Shown here piece by piece: positions 16,942-25,917 of a stretch of 64,000 bases of DNA. Source of the stretch: Clostridium kluyveri (GTDB lineage Bacteria > Bacillota > Clostridia > Clostridiales > Clostridiaceae); NCBI RefSeq assembly GCF_001902295.1, contig NZ_CP018335.1, positions 186,001 to 250,000 of the forward strand, given 5' to 3'. Positions within the stretch are counted from its first letter, which is position 1; each line of letters begins with the position of its first letter. Under the pieces are notes generated by a model. The model saw nothing but the letters and a program-made list of their open reading frames with translations, was not told the origin of the DNA and ran no database searches. The position numbers and the translations under genes are program-made.

Positions 16942-19900
16942 TTAACTTTTTTCTATTCTTACTTTACTTCCCCCCATTCCAGATTCAGCAGTAGTTACTA
17001 TAAGTTTTACAGGCATCCTTTCTTTTATAATTTCAAGATGACTTATGACTCCTATGGACAATTTGTCATTATGTATTTTTTCCAGTGAGTCCATCACTAT
17101 TTCCAGTAAATTGTCATCCAGAGTTCCAAAGCCTTCGTCCAGGAAAAACAATTCCAAAGGTGACCTGCCTTTTAATTGTATTTGAGATGACAGTGCCAGT
17201 GCCAGTGCTAAAGATGCGACGAAAGTCTCACCCCCTGATAATGTAGAGGCATCTCTTTCCTTCCCTCCATTTTTATAGTCCCTAATGAAAAATCTTCCGT
17301 CTTCATCCACTTCCAGTCCATAATTGCCGCAGGTAATCTCCCTCAATTGTTTATCGGCTTCTAAGGATATATATTTCAATTGATTTGCTGCTATAAACTC
17401 TACAAACTTTTTACCTTTAAATAATTTTTCTAGATCACTTAGGAGAGCTAATTTATGTTCTATTTTTTTCTTTTCATTTAATAAATCCTTTAGTTCCAGT
17501 AATTTTGTATTCATAGAAGTTACTTCTTTATTTAATGTTATTTTATCCTCATATAATTTATTTAGTTCATAACTTTTTTTGTTTTTATCATTTTGTGTTT
17601 TATCCCACTGCTCTTTTGTTAGAGTTCTTCCCTTCATATTTTTATAAATGTTTTCTACAGCACCTTTTATTCTTGAAATAGAATTCCTATATTCTTGTAT
17701 CTCTTTATTTAATTTTTCTATTTCTGATCTATTCATAAAAAACTTTTCAGCTTCATAAATATCTTCAAACCCTTGTTCATACAGTATACTTTTAAGATTT
17801 TTTTCTTCTTTTATATTTCTTTCATTTAAATTAACTAGATTACTTTGAGCTAATATTATCTTATTATTAATTTCATCATATTCTTTTACTATTTCCCTGG
17901 CGGTTTTTTCAGTTTTTATATATTCACTTTCAATTTTTTCTATAAGATTACATACTTCTCTATTGAAATGATTAAGATCTGTTATTTCACCTACTTTATT
18001 TTTTATGCTATATTCTTTTTCAACTATGCTTTTATCCATTTCTCGAATTCTTGTTTGTTTTTCACTTAGTTTTTCTTTGAGTTCTGTAATATAACATCTA
18101 ATTTCATCTCTTTCACTTTGCTTTACTTCTATGGTTTTTCTTATTTTCTTTACTTCACTTTCCAGGTTGGATATACGTCTTTGTGTTTCTATTATTTCAT
18201 TTGCTTTGCTTTTCAAATCTTCTACAGATAAATCAGCTTTTAATAAAGATAATTGGTTCTTTATTAATTTTATTTGTTCTTCTTCTAATTTTAAATCCTG
18301 CTGTAATTTTATGAGTTGGGTACTGTTTTCAATTTCTATTGTAAGTTCCTTATTATAGTCAATATCCAGAGAATTCTTGTTGTCTTTTAACGTTTTTATT
18401 TCTTCTTCTATAAGATTTTTTTCCCTTTTAAATTCATATATTTGCTGCTTTAACTTATAAAATTTATCTTGAAGAATTTTTATAGGTGTTGACTTGAAAT
18501 CTTCCCCCAATTCCTCAATTTTCCTTTTGTTTTCCTCTATATTTTTTCTTTTTAATGCTATGTTAGTTTGAATTTCTATTGCTTCTTTAGTTGACTTCTC
18601 TATTTTGTTCTTTTTTTCAAGGTAATGTGATTTTAATTTTTCAAGATTATCCCTATCAATTTTACCGATTTCTTTTTTTGGATGATATACAGAACCACAT
18701 ACGGGACATGGATCACCTTCTTGCAGAGTATGTATCAGCATAATTGCCATATTGTCTTTTTCGAATTGGTGAATTTTTTTCTCTAATTCTTCTATAGAAT
18801 TTCTCATGTTAGATTCAAAGGTAGTTATATTTATTAGGTCTTTTTCCAAATTCTCAACCATGCCTTTATTTTTATCTAACAAATCCATATACTCATAATA
18901 TTTATCCCATTTTGTTTTGAAATGGGACAAACGCTGGTGAAAATCTAATAGTGTATTTTCATCTCCAGGGCAGGTTTTAACTAGTATATTTAATCGTGTA
19001 TTACAGTGATATAAGGTCTTTTCTATTTCATTTATATGTTTTAACAATATTTCTTTTCTATAGACTGCTGTTTTTATATTTTCTTCACAATTTTTTATAC
19101 TTTTAATTGATTTGTCCCTTTGCAGCATTCTATTTTCATAATTAGCTAAAATAATCATGCCTTCATTTATTTTTTTTCTATATTCTTCAGATATTTTTAA
19201 AGTCTCTATCAATTTTTCTTTAGTTTTCATTTCATTTAACAAATTAGAGGTATGATTTTCATTTATCATTATCTGGCTATTTTTATTACTGAACTTTTCC
19301 TTTAAAGATCCAATATCGTTCTCAAGAAGGGTTTTTTCCTGCCTTAGCTTTTCAAGTAGTTTTTGTTCTTCAATAGCATCTTTAATTTTTTGTTCTTTTA
19401 CTTTTAATTCAGGTAGTTTTTTATCTTTTTTATCTCTAGCCTCATTTAGTAACATTTCTATCTCATTTTTATTCTTTTTTATACTGTTTATTTTAGTATT
19501 TAAATTTGATAAGTTATCTTTAGTAATTTTTATTTGTGCAGATGTATTTTTGAAATTATCTGCATAAGGTTTCACCTTTAAAGTACCTTCTGCCAATTTG
19601 ATTTTTTTCTCATAATTCTTTATTTCATTTTCTCTTTTTGTTAACATTTCTAGTTCATAAGATTTTTGCTCTAATTCCAATTGAAGTTTCCATAAATCCC
19701 TTTCATTATTATATTTCTTTTCTAAATCATCATATTCCTTTTTAGTTTTGTTATAATTATCCTCTAGATCTTTCATTTGTATTACTTTAGCTTCCAGAAT
19801 TTCTTCATTGATGCCTTCATAACCTTTAAGTTGTCCCTCAAGTTCATGAAACTTCATTTTTTCCTCTTTATTTTTTAAATTCAATTTAAATGAAAGGTTA

Positions 19901-20436
19901 TCTCCATATTTTTGTAGGCCAAATAACCTTTCAAGCATATTTCTTCTATCTTTTCCTTCTAGTCTTAAAAATTCACTGAATTTACCTTGGGGAAGTACTA
20001 CAGTTCTTGTGAAATCCTCCAGTTTCAGCCCCAGTATTTCCTGACATTTTTCAGTTACATTTTTGGACCCTTCCTCCAGAATTTTTTCTATATTATCTTC
20101 AATACTTATTATTCTGGCTGTTCTACTTCTTACACTGCCACTTTTTTGGTCTCTTCTAAATTCCCTTTCTACTCTATAAGTTTTCACCTTTTTTTCAGAT
20201 ATCTGAAATTGATAACTTACATATAAGTTGTTGCAATTCACATTTATAAAATTTGAACTTTTTCTAGCTACTTCCCCATATAGAGACAAGGTAATGCCAT
20301 CAAGCACAGTAGATTTTCCACTGCCGGTAGGTCCAAATATGCCGAATATACCTCTTTCTGTCAATTTTTCAAAATCAATTTCTTGACTGTTCTCAAAGCT
20401 ATTTAATCCTTTTATTTTCAGACTGATAGGTTTCAT
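16942..20436 (-). CDS. sbcC: SbcC, nuclease complex ATPase subunit
   Basis: The SMC/Rad50-like ATPase of the SbcCD complex, which opens hairpins and DNA ends during repair and replication. Seen: Walker A GPTGSGKST (about residue 35), long coiled coils, the zinc hook Cys577-Pro-Val-Cys580, the signature LSGGETFVASLALAL, and Walker B LELFFLDEGFGTLDD. At 1164 residues it is typical for Firmicutes. The start ATG 20436 lies within sbcD (38-bp overlap) with SD AAGGAGG, implying coupled translation. Confidence 0.95.
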   Translation of the reverse strand: MKPISLKIKGLNSFENSQEIDFEKLTERGIFGIFGPTGSGKSTVLDGITLSLYGEVARKSSNFINVNCNNLYVSYQFQISEKKVKTYRVEREFRRDQKSGSVRSRTARIISIEDNIEKILEEGSKNVTEKCQEILGLKLEDFTRTVVLPQGKFSEFLRLEGKDRRNMLERLFGLQKYGDNLSFKLNLKNKEEKMKFHELEGQLKGYEGINEEILEAKVIQMKDLEDNYNKTKKEYDDLEKKYNNERDLWKLQLELEQKSYELEMLTKRENEIKNYEKKIKLAEGTLKVKPYADNFKNTSAQIKITKDNLSNLNTKINSIKKNKNEIEMLLNEARDKKDKKLPELKVKEQKIKDAIEEQKLLEKLRQEKTLLENDIGSLKEKFSNKNSQIMINENHTSNLLNEMKTKEKLIETLKISEEYRKKINEGMIILANYENRMLQRDKSIKSIKNCEENIKTAVYRKEILLKHINEIEKTLYHCNTRLNILVKTCPGDENTLLDFHQRLSHFKTKWDKYYEYMDLLDKNKGMVENLEKDLINITTFESNMRNSIEELEKKIHQFEKDNMAIMLIHTLQEGDPCPVCGSVYHPKKEIGKIDRDNLEKLKSHYLEKKNKIEKSTKEAIEIQTNIALKRKNIEENKRKIEELGEDFKSTPIKILQDKFYKLKQQIYEFKREKNLIEEEIKTLKDNKNSLDIDYNKELTIEIENSTQLIKLQQDLKLEEEQIKLIKNQLSLLKADLSVEDLKSKANEIIETQRRISNLESEVKKIRKTIEVKQSERDEIRCYITELKEKLSEKQTRIREMDKSIVEKEYSIKNKVGEITDLNHFNREVCNLIEKIESEYIKTEKTAREIVKEYDEINNKIILAQSNLVNLNERNIKEEKNLKSILYEQGFEDIYEAEKFFMNRSEIEKLNKEIQEYRNSISRIKGAVENIYKNMKGRTLTKEQWDKTQNDKNKKSYELNKLYEDKITLNKEVTSMNTKLLELKDLLNEKKKIEHKLALLSDLEKLFKGKKFVEFIAANQLKYISLEADKQLREITCGNYGLEVDEDGRFFIRDYKNGGKERDASTLSGGETFVASLALALALSSQIQLKGRSPLELFFLDEGFGTLDDNLLEIVMDSLEKIHNDKLSIGVISHLEIIKERMPVKLIVTTAESGMGGSKVRIEKS

Positions 20437-21643
20437 CCTCTTTTTCCTCCTTCATAATAGACAATAATAAATCTATTACCTCTGATTGAGGCTCTACTTT
20501 TCTTTCTTTAAAGTAGAATTCTCTAAAAATTTCTTCAAAGGATTTATGGGAAAAATCATGTATATCTATATTTCTAGAAGAACTATCTTCTATTTTTGGT
20601 ACAATTTCAATTATGTCCCTTTTTGTAGTTTTCATAAGCTTTATTTCATCTTCCCTTATAAACCTATCTGTAACTACCTCTAAATAGACCCAACAGTTTC
20701 TATCCTTGTTCTTAGTACATCTTTCTATGGCATCTTCAATGCTGCTGCATTTCCAGACTTCTATGGGTTTATACACCTTGAGTTCAATTTCCTGGACATT
20801 ACACTCCTTCCCAGCCTCTACATCTACAATAAAACACTTTTTCTTAAAATTGATTTCTTTTTTATTATATTGAATAGGTGAACCGGAATATCTGGCCTTT
20901 CCATTAGTTCCTGGTACTATTTGAGGTTTATGGATATGACCCAGGGCTATATACTGTGCATTTTCAGGAAAACAATCTTTATTTACAATAAAACTTCCAC
21001 CAAGCTGTACATTTCTCTCAGAGCCGGCTTGGTCACTTCCTAGAGTGAACAAGTGAGAAACGAGAATATTTATAGTGTCTTCTCTATAATTTTTACTTAA
21101 GTTATAAAATAATTTTTTAATTCTGTCATTGTATGATTTTATTTGTTCTTTTTCTTCTTCCATACTATTGTATAAAACTTCATTCAATCTCTTTTCACTG
21201 GGATAAGGTACTGCTATAATTATGGCCTTTTCTTTATTTAGCTCAATTTCAATAAAACCCTGGCCGGAATTTATTACTTTGTTATTTCCGTAATCACCCC
21301 GGGGTACTATGGATTTTGGAGTTCCCATCATTATGATACCATGATCTCTAGCGAGAGGTCCTGCCGCCACTAATCTGTCAGGATTATCATGATTTCCTGC
21401 GATAATCAGGGTCAACCTTTCTCCTTTTGAGGATAACTTTTTTAATGTGTGGTAAAATATTTTTTCAGCCCTTGCAGGTGGATTTGCATTATCATAAATA
21501 TCTCCTGCGATAATTACCAAATCTACATGATTCTTCTGGACTATATTTATAAAATCTTCAAGAAATGCCTCCTGTTCCTCCATACGACTGTGGCCTTCCA
21601 AACTTTTTCCAAGGTGCCAGTCGGAAGTATGTAAAATTCTCAT
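20399..21643 (-). CDS. sbcD: SbcD, nuclease complex phosphoesterase subunit
   Basis: The Mre11-like nuclease partner of SbcC, 414 residues. Metal-binding phosphoesterase motifs are in order: HTSDWHLGK, IAGDIYDNANP, IIAGNHDNPDRL, LVSHLF, and ALGHIHKPQ. SD GAAGGGAG precedes ATG 21643. The C-terminal tail is Lys/Glu-rich and overlaps the sbcC start. Confidence 0.95.
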   Translation of the reverse strand: MRILHTSDWHLGKSLEGHSRMEEQEAFLEDFINIVQKNHVDLVIIAGDIYDNANPPARAEKIFYHTLKKLSSKGERLTLIIAGNHDNPDRLVAAGPLARDHGIIMMGTPKSIVPRGDYGNNKVINSGQGFIEIELNKEKAIIIAVPYPSEKRLNEVLYNSMEEEKEQIKSYNDRIKKLFYNLSKNYREDTINILVSHLFTLGSDQAGSERNVQLGGSFIVNKDCFPENAQYIALGHIHKPQIVPGTNGKARYSGSPIQYNKKEINFKKKCFIVDVEAGKECNVQEIELKVYKPIEVWKCSSIEDAIERCTKNKDRNCWVYLEVVTDRFIREDEIKLMKTTKRDIIEIVPKIEDSSSRNIDIHDFSHKSFEEIFREFYFKERKVEPQSEVIDLLLSIMKEEKEDETYQSENKRIK

Positions 21644-21682
21644 TAGATTCTCCCTTCAAATTCAATAATAAGATTATAATAT

Positions 21683-21713
21683 ACGCCACTAATAATTGAG
21701 ATACTAGTGGCGT
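21683..21713. terminator. hairpin between the SEC-C gene and sbcD
   Basis: ACGCCACTA (21683-21691) pairs perfectly with TAGTGGCGT (21705-21713). There is no clear U run, so it may be a weak terminator or an RNA processing site ahead of sbcDC. Confidence 0.4.
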
Positions 21714-21753
21714 TCGTGTAAGTTTTATGTAATTTATGAAAATTTTAATAGTA

Positions 21754-22254
21754 TCATTTATTTCCACAGCAGTGTTTATATTTTTTGCCGCTTCCACAGG
21801 GACAAGGATCATTTCTACCTACTCTATTTTTATTTACTATTGTTTTAGAATTAAGCCATTTTTTACGGATTTCTTTTCTTTTTTCACTGGAGAATATAGA
21901 ATTCCATTGAGAAAGCTTATATAAATAATCTGCTTTTGAATCTAGCATATTATAGTACAATTTTTCAAAATTAATACTTATATTGATCTTAGAGCTTTCT
22001 TCCAAATCATCTAGTTCAAGAGGAACATCTAAGCTAGTATTCACACCATCTAGAAAACCCATAAAATATATTGTTGAGGTTTCAAATTTTTCTGCTAGTT
22101 CTTCTATGGTTCCCTCCAATAAATTTCCATGCTCACATAATATTTTTGTATAAATATTTTTTTCAATTGTGCCATATTGTTTCCAAAATGCATTTTCTCC
22201 GTTAGTTTTTACGAAGTCTACAACCATATCTGTCCAATCTTTATACAAACTCAT
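21754..22254 (-). CDS. SEC-C zinc-binding domain protein
   Basis: A 166-residue protein with a C-terminal SEC-C motif (RVGRNDPCPCGSGKKYKHCCG), the zinc-binding tail also found at the end of SecA. The first 140 residues are helical and acidic and not recognised. The function is unknown; SEC-C domains usually mediate protein or ribosome contacts. The start codon ATG 22254 lacks a close SD. A strong SD sits upstream beyond a hairpin (see separate entry). Confidence 0.8.
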   Translation of the reverse strand: MSLYKDWTDMVVDFVKTNGENAFWKQYGTIEKNIYTKILCEHGNLLEGTIEELAEKFETSTIYFMGFLDGVNTSLDVPLELDDLEESSKINISINFEKLYYNMLDSKADYLYKLSQWNSIFSSEKRKEIRKKWLNSKTIVNKNRVGRNDPCPCGSGKKYKHCCGNK

Positions 22255-22296
22255 AGTTTTATTCTGCTACTGTACTTTTGTAGCAGTACCTCCTTT
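22252..22296 (-). promoter_or_regulatory. SEC-C gene ribosome binding site with hairpin in the spacer
   Basis: Minus strand: AAAGGAGGT (22296-22288), 1 nt, CTGCTAC (22286-22280), a 9-nt loop, GTAGCAG (22270-22264), 9 nt, ATG (22254). The 7-bp stem is perfect. Folded, the SD-to-ATG distance is about 10 nt; unfolded it is 33 nt. Confidence 0.55.
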
Positions 22297-22310
22297 CAAA
22301 AATTTTTATT

Positions 22311-22472
22311 TTAAGGTTTCAATTTTAAAATGTATTTAGCTTCCTTATCACAATAAGTGCATTTGTGGTTCTCAGTACTTATTAAATAGGGAAAAGTTTC
22401 ATTGTCTAATATAAAATCATCAAAAGATATATCTATATGTTCAATGCAGCAGTATTTATTTTTTTCTGGCAT
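22311..22472 (-). CDS. yyzF: CxxH/CxxC protein (YyzF/BA_5709 family)
   Basis: A 53-residue protein with Cys-x2-His (CIEH) near the N-terminus and CTYC near the C-terminus. This fits the small CxxH/CxxC family found beside the walRK-htrA region in bacilli. It probably binds a metal; its role is unknown. I start at ATG 22472 with SD GGAAAGGA, giving a 17-bp overlap with gerM. The longer frame from 22511 lacks an SD. Its neighbours gerM and walJ match this family's usual surroundings. Confidence 0.75.
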   Translation of the reverse strand: MPEKNKYCCIEHIDISFDDFILDNETFPYLISTENHKCTYCDKEAKYILKLKP

Positions 22473-23022
22473 TTTCAATATCGTCCTTTCCAATAGGTTT
22501 CGATAAGTCAAAATTATTACTCCAAATATCTGAATCTTTATTATTTATGGAAATTTTAACTTTGTTTATAGTCGAAATTTGTGTAAGGGAAAAAACTATA
22601 CTTTTTAAACAAGTTTCTTCTTTAATTGAGGTCATTTCAATGTTGGCTTCTTCGCTTAAATTTAAATAAGCAATATTATCTTTTATTGACATGCTTATGA
22701 TTCTAGTATTTTTAGGAAGTATGGGAGTCAGGTTACTTTTAACAGAGGGACCTTTTATCAATTCATTTATTATGGTTTCTGCAAATAATTCATCTTTTTT
22801 TATTATGCGGCTTTCTTTAGATATTTCAACTGTATTTGGATCTTTAGAAGAATTAAAATAAATATTTAAATCCAAAAGGTTATCTGTCTCTTTTGAAAGA
22901 GCTATAATTTTTTCTTTTTCATTATTGTTTATACTTAAATTGTCCTTTTTGTCACAAGCAGATAATATTAAAATAGAAAATGTAATTATAAAGCATAGAA
23001 ATATAATAAAAAATTTTTTCAT
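22456..23022 (-). CDS. GerMN-domain lipoprotein
   Basis: A 188-residue secreted lipoprotein. The signal peptide ends in the lipobox LSAC near residue 25. A single GerMN domain follows, with GPSVKSNLTPILPKNTRI and IAYLNLSEE. GerM proteins act in sporulation and germination at the cell surface, but single-domain versions are poorly studied. ATG 23022 is chosen because the in-frame GTG at 23031 lies inside the SD GGTGAG. It follows walJ by 15 bp. Confidence 0.82.
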   Translation of the reverse strand: MKKFFIIFLCFIITFSILILSACDKKDNLSINNNEKEKIIALSKETDNLLDLNIYFNSSKDPNTVEISKESRIIKKDELFAETIINELIKGPSVKSNLTPILPKNTRIISMSIKDNIAYLNLSEEANIEMTSIKEETCLKSIVFSLTQISTINKVKISINNKDSDIWSNNFDLSKPIGKDDIENARKK

Positions 23023-23037
23023 ATGTCTCACCTTTTT

Positions 23038-23826
23038 CTATTTAAATTTTATATAATTACTGGGTTTATCACGTCTTGCCATAGATATAGTTACATCCAT
23101 ATTTAATTTTACACCAGCTTCAATTAAAGTATTTATTACGGTCTGGTATGCTAGTTCAGGATAATTATTTGTTTTACTTAGATGTCCCAAAATAATTTTT
23201 TTAAATTTGTTATTTATAATATTTAATATAGCTTTTCCACAGTCATCATTAGATAGATGTCCTATTTTGCTTAGAATTCGTCTTTTTAGATCATAGGGAT
23301 ATGGTCCGAATTTTAACATCTCAACATCATGATTGCTTTCTAGAAGTATTACATCGGAGTCTTTTAAAATATATTCAATTTCATCTGAAATAAATCCCAA
23401 ATCTGTTGCTACACAGGCCCTTTTATTTTTACAATCGATAGCATAGCCGTAAGGATCTACAGCATCATGAGATGTACTAAAGCTTGTTATGTCCATATCT
23501 TTTATACTTATGTGATTATTATAAATTACTTTTATATTATGTTCTTTTATTTTCCCAATATGTTTTGACATACATTTCCAGGTAAGAGCATTTGCATAAA
23601 TAGGTATATTATATTTTCTAGATAAAACTCCTACTCCTTTGATGTGATCAGTGTGTTCGTGTGTAACAAGTATAGCATCTATCTCCTTTGGATTGAAGCC
23701 GATTTTTAAAAGGGCAGTTTCTATATTTTTACCTGAAAGACCTGCATCTACTAGAATTTTGGTGTTATCTGATGCTAAAAAGGTGCTGTTTCCACTGCTT
23801 CCACTGTATAAAGGACAAAAAATCAT
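23038..23826 (-). CDS. walJ: metallo-beta-lactamase-fold hydrolase YycJ/WalJ
   Basis: A 262-residue metal-dependent hydrolase with THEHTDHIKG, a binding-site Asp in the ATDLG segment and a C-terminal GHLSKTN. In bacilli it is encoded with WalRK and affects cell-wall control and DNA repair; it is a predicted exonuclease. Here it sits between murA and a GerMN lipoprotein, away from any response regulator. It starts 22 bp after murA. Confidence 0.87.
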   Translation of the reverse strand: MIFCPLYSGSSGNSTFLASDNTKILVDAGLSGKNIETALLKIGFNPKEIDAILVTHEHTDHIKGVGVLSRKYNIPIYANALTWKCMSKHIGKIKEHNIKVIYNNHISIKDMDITSFSTSHDAVDPYGYAIDCKNKRACVATDLGFISDEIEYILKDSDVILLESNHDVEMLKFGPYPYDLKRRILSKIGHLSNDDCGKAILNIINNKFKKIILGHLSKTNNYPELAYQTVINTLIEAGVKLNMDVTISMARRDKPSNYIKFK

Positions 23827-23848
23827 AGCAATATCTCCTAAATTTTAA

Positions 23849-25111
23849 TTATTCCACGTAAGATACTCTTTTTATGTTAGCACCTAAAGCTTTAAATTTA
23901 TCTTCTATATTAGGATATCCTCTGTCAATATGATCAATGCTTAAGACTTCAGTAGTGCCGTCTGCAATAAGACCCGCTATAACCATTGCTGCGCCGGCTC
24001 TTAAGTCCGTAGCTTTTACTATAGCTCCACTGAGTTTATCTACACCATCTATAATAGCAATTCTTCCTTCTACTTTAATATTTGCACCCATTTTTTTTAA
24101 TTCATCTATGTGTTTAAATCTACTTTCCCATATACTTTCATTTATAATACTTCTTCCTTCTGCAACTGTTAGAAGAGCACTTAAAGGTTGTTGTACGTCA
24201 GTAGGGAAACCCGGATAGGGTTGGGTTTTTATGTTTATACCTTTTAATCTCCCCTTGGATTTCACAGTTATAGAATCGCCATTTTCTATTATTTCAACGC
24301 CCATTTCTATGAGTTTTGCAGATATGGACTCTAAGTGTTTAGGTATAACATTTTCTATTATTACTTCTCCACCACAAGCGGCAGCTGCAATCATATATGT
24401 ACCTGCTTCTATTTGATCTGGTATAACACTGTAGGAACATCCTTTTAATTCCTTTACTCCTACCACACGTATTATTTCAGTACCTGCACCTTTAATATTT
24501 GCTCCCATACTGTTTAAAAAGTTTGCTACATCTACTACATGGGGTTCTTTTGCTACATTCTCAAGGGTTGTTATTCCTTCTGCTAGGGTAGCGGCTAACA
24601 TCACATTTATAGTGGCACCTACACTTACTACATCAAAAAATATACTTGTGCCAATTAATTTTTCAGCACTTACCGACACACAGCCATGTTTGATTTCTAC
24701 TTTGGCACCTAATGCTTCAAAACCTTTTATATGTTGATCTATAGGTCGTACTCCTATAGGACATCCTCCGGGTAGTTCAACCCTTGCCTTTTTAAATCTG
24801 GCAAGCAGTGCACCTATAAGGTAATAAGAAGCTCGCATTTTTCTCACATCATCAGTATCTGCATCTATTTTATTTATGGTGGTACTGTCTATAACTACTA
24901 AGTTTTTGCCAGTTTTCACCTTGCAGCCTAAGCTTTTTAAGATTTTTTCTATACAATGCACATCTTCTATGTCAGGTATATTATCAATGGAACATATACC
25001 ACTGCTGGCTAGTATTGATGCTGGTAATATTGCAACGGCAGCATTTTTAGCACCGTTAATCTCTATAGAACCGGAAAGAGGATTTCCGCCATTAATTACT
25101 AATTTATTCAT
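23849..25111 (-). CDS. murA: UDP-N-acetylglucosamine 1-carboxyvinyltransferase
   Basis: Catalyses the first committed step of peptidoglycan synthesis, adding enolpyruvate to UDP-GlcNAc. The 420-residue sequence has catalytic Cys117 in PGGCPIGVRPIDQH, the target of fosfomycin. INGAKNAAV near the N-terminus and DLRAGAAMVIAGL near the C-terminus are also typical. It is the first gene of a minus-strand unit reading murA-walJ-gerM-yyzF. SD GGATGGA precedes ATG. No second murA copy lies in this window. Confidence 0.95.
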   Translation of the reverse strand: MNKLVINGGNPLSGSIEINGAKNAAVAILPASILASSGICSIDNIPDIEDVHCIEKILKSLGCKVKTGKNLVVIDSTTINKIDADTDDVRKMRASYYLIGALLARFKKARVELPGGCPIGVRPIDQHIKGFEALGAKVEIKHGCVSVSAEKLIGTSIFFDVVSVGATINVMLAATLAEGITTLENVAKEPHVVDVANFLNSMGANIKGAGTEIIRVVGVKELKGCSYSVIPDQIEAGTYMIAAAACGGEVIIENVIPKHLESISAKLIEMGVEIIENGDSITVKSKGRLKGINIKTQPYPGFPTDVQQPLSALLTVAEGRSIINESIWESRFKHIDELKKMGANIKVEGRIAIIDGVDKLSGAIVKATDLRAGAAMVIAGLIADGTTEVLSIDHIDRGYPNIEDKFKALGANIKRVSYVE

Positions 25112-25263
25112 TTATGTATCCATCCTTATCATAAATTTAATTTATATAAAGTTTTAGAAAATATTAAATTTAATTCATATTGCACAAAGTTTATTATAAC
25201 ATAATTCTATATTATTTTAATAATAAATTTAAAAATATGAAGGGTGTGTTAAAATTATTTATT

Positions 25264-25335
25264 TATCAAGTGATTCTTAGTTGCAGGTGGAGTTTGTATA
25301 TGAGAAGTGATTTTCTTCTCTGAACCTCATTAACG
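25264..25335 (+). repeat. dispersed intergenic repeat, copy 1
   Basis: The left arm at 25264-25296 reads TATCAAGTGATTCTTAG then TTGCAGGTGGAGTTTG. An inverted, decayed arm follows at 25315-25331 (CTTCTCTGAACCT). Next comes a perfect 8-bp hairpin, ACGTATTC with GAATACGT. Also GTGATTTTCT (25307-25316) pairs perfectly with AGAAAATCAC near 25426. Related sequences occur at 42045, 45996, 46291 and 55209. The 424-bp gap 25112-25535 holds no credible protein gene. Confidence 0.5.
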
Positions 25336-25460
25336 TATTCTTTTAGCACTTAGAATACGTCATCATTTAGGGGAAGAACTCATCCAGGTATGTTGCAGTG
25401 TTTATTTTCGACTTTGAATAAAATGAGAAAATCACCTAATTCTAGCATTTAGATAAATTT

Positions 25461-25497
25461 AAAACCCAGCTTTAAACAATAAAGCTAGGTTTTTTTA
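25461..25497. terminator. terminator between the repeat region and DUF1540 gene
   Basis: AGCTTTA (25468-25474) pairs with TAAAGCT (25480-25486); the stem extends outward past one mismatch. Seven Ts follow on the plus strand. It can serve the minus-strand DUF1540 gene, and could also end an unannotated plus-strand transcript from the repeat region. Confidence 0.7.
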
Positions 25498-25535
25498 GTG
25501 TAATTTGTGTTTTTTAGAATATACTGTGGAAGAAA

Positions 25536-25700
25536 TTATTCCTTTTTAAAACTTCCACAGTCGGTACATTGTACGTCTTTAGCCATTGCTTCATGTTTTG
25601 TCACTTCTATTTTATCAAGTGTGCAGTAATCAGTGTCTTTTGCATGAAATCTACATTCGTTAACTATACATCCTATACTAGAATTTCTACCATTATTCAT
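25536..25700 (-). CDS. DUF1540 domain protein, 54 residues
   Basis: A short cysteine-rich protein typical of DUF1540 in spore-formers. It begins MNNGRNSSIGCIVNECRF and has four spaced cysteines (residues 11, 16, 26 and 45) plus CTDCGSF near the end. The Cys pattern suggests metal binding; function unknown. It stands alone on the minus strand with its own terminator at 25461-25497. A weak AGG lies 7 nt before ATG 25700. A stronger SD lies beyond a hairpin (see separate entry). Confidence 0.85.
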   Translation of the reverse strand: MNNGRNSSIGCIVNECRFHAKDTDYCTLDKIEVTKHEAMAKDVQCTDCGSFKKE

Positions 25701-25757
25701 AATTTTACCTGCTTATAGAAATATCGTATTTTTAGTAAGCAGGATTTGTCACCTCTT
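25698..25757 (-). promoter_or_regulatory. DUF1540 gene ribosome binding site with hairpin in the spacer
   Basis: Minus strand: AAGAGGTGA (25757-25749), 5 nt, CCTGCTTA (25743-25736), a 20-nt loop, TAAGCAGG (25715-25708), 7 nt, ATG (25700). The 8-bp stem is perfect. Folded spacing is about 12 nt. The stem also hides the weaker AGG next to the start codon. Confidence 0.45.
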
Positions 25758-25917
25758 TCTCTATATAATTTTTAAACATTAATAGTATTGTCTTTTTATA
25801 AAGTTTGTATTCTATAAATTAATATAAATATTTAATACTATATATGGTGGTTTTATGTTATAATAGTACCTAAACAAAATGTATATTTTTAAATTTATCT
25901 GGGGGATTGAAAAAATA

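Noticed and set aside
25264..25300. SAM (S-box) riboswitch resemblance (ATCAAG ... GGTGGAG)
   Set aside because: The conserved core after GGTGGAG is missing and no methionine or SAM gene follows.
25230..25497. 6S RNA or raiA-type RNA
   Set aside because: There are stems and a terminator, but I could not match the conserved bubble or core of either family; the repeat explanation accounts for part of it.
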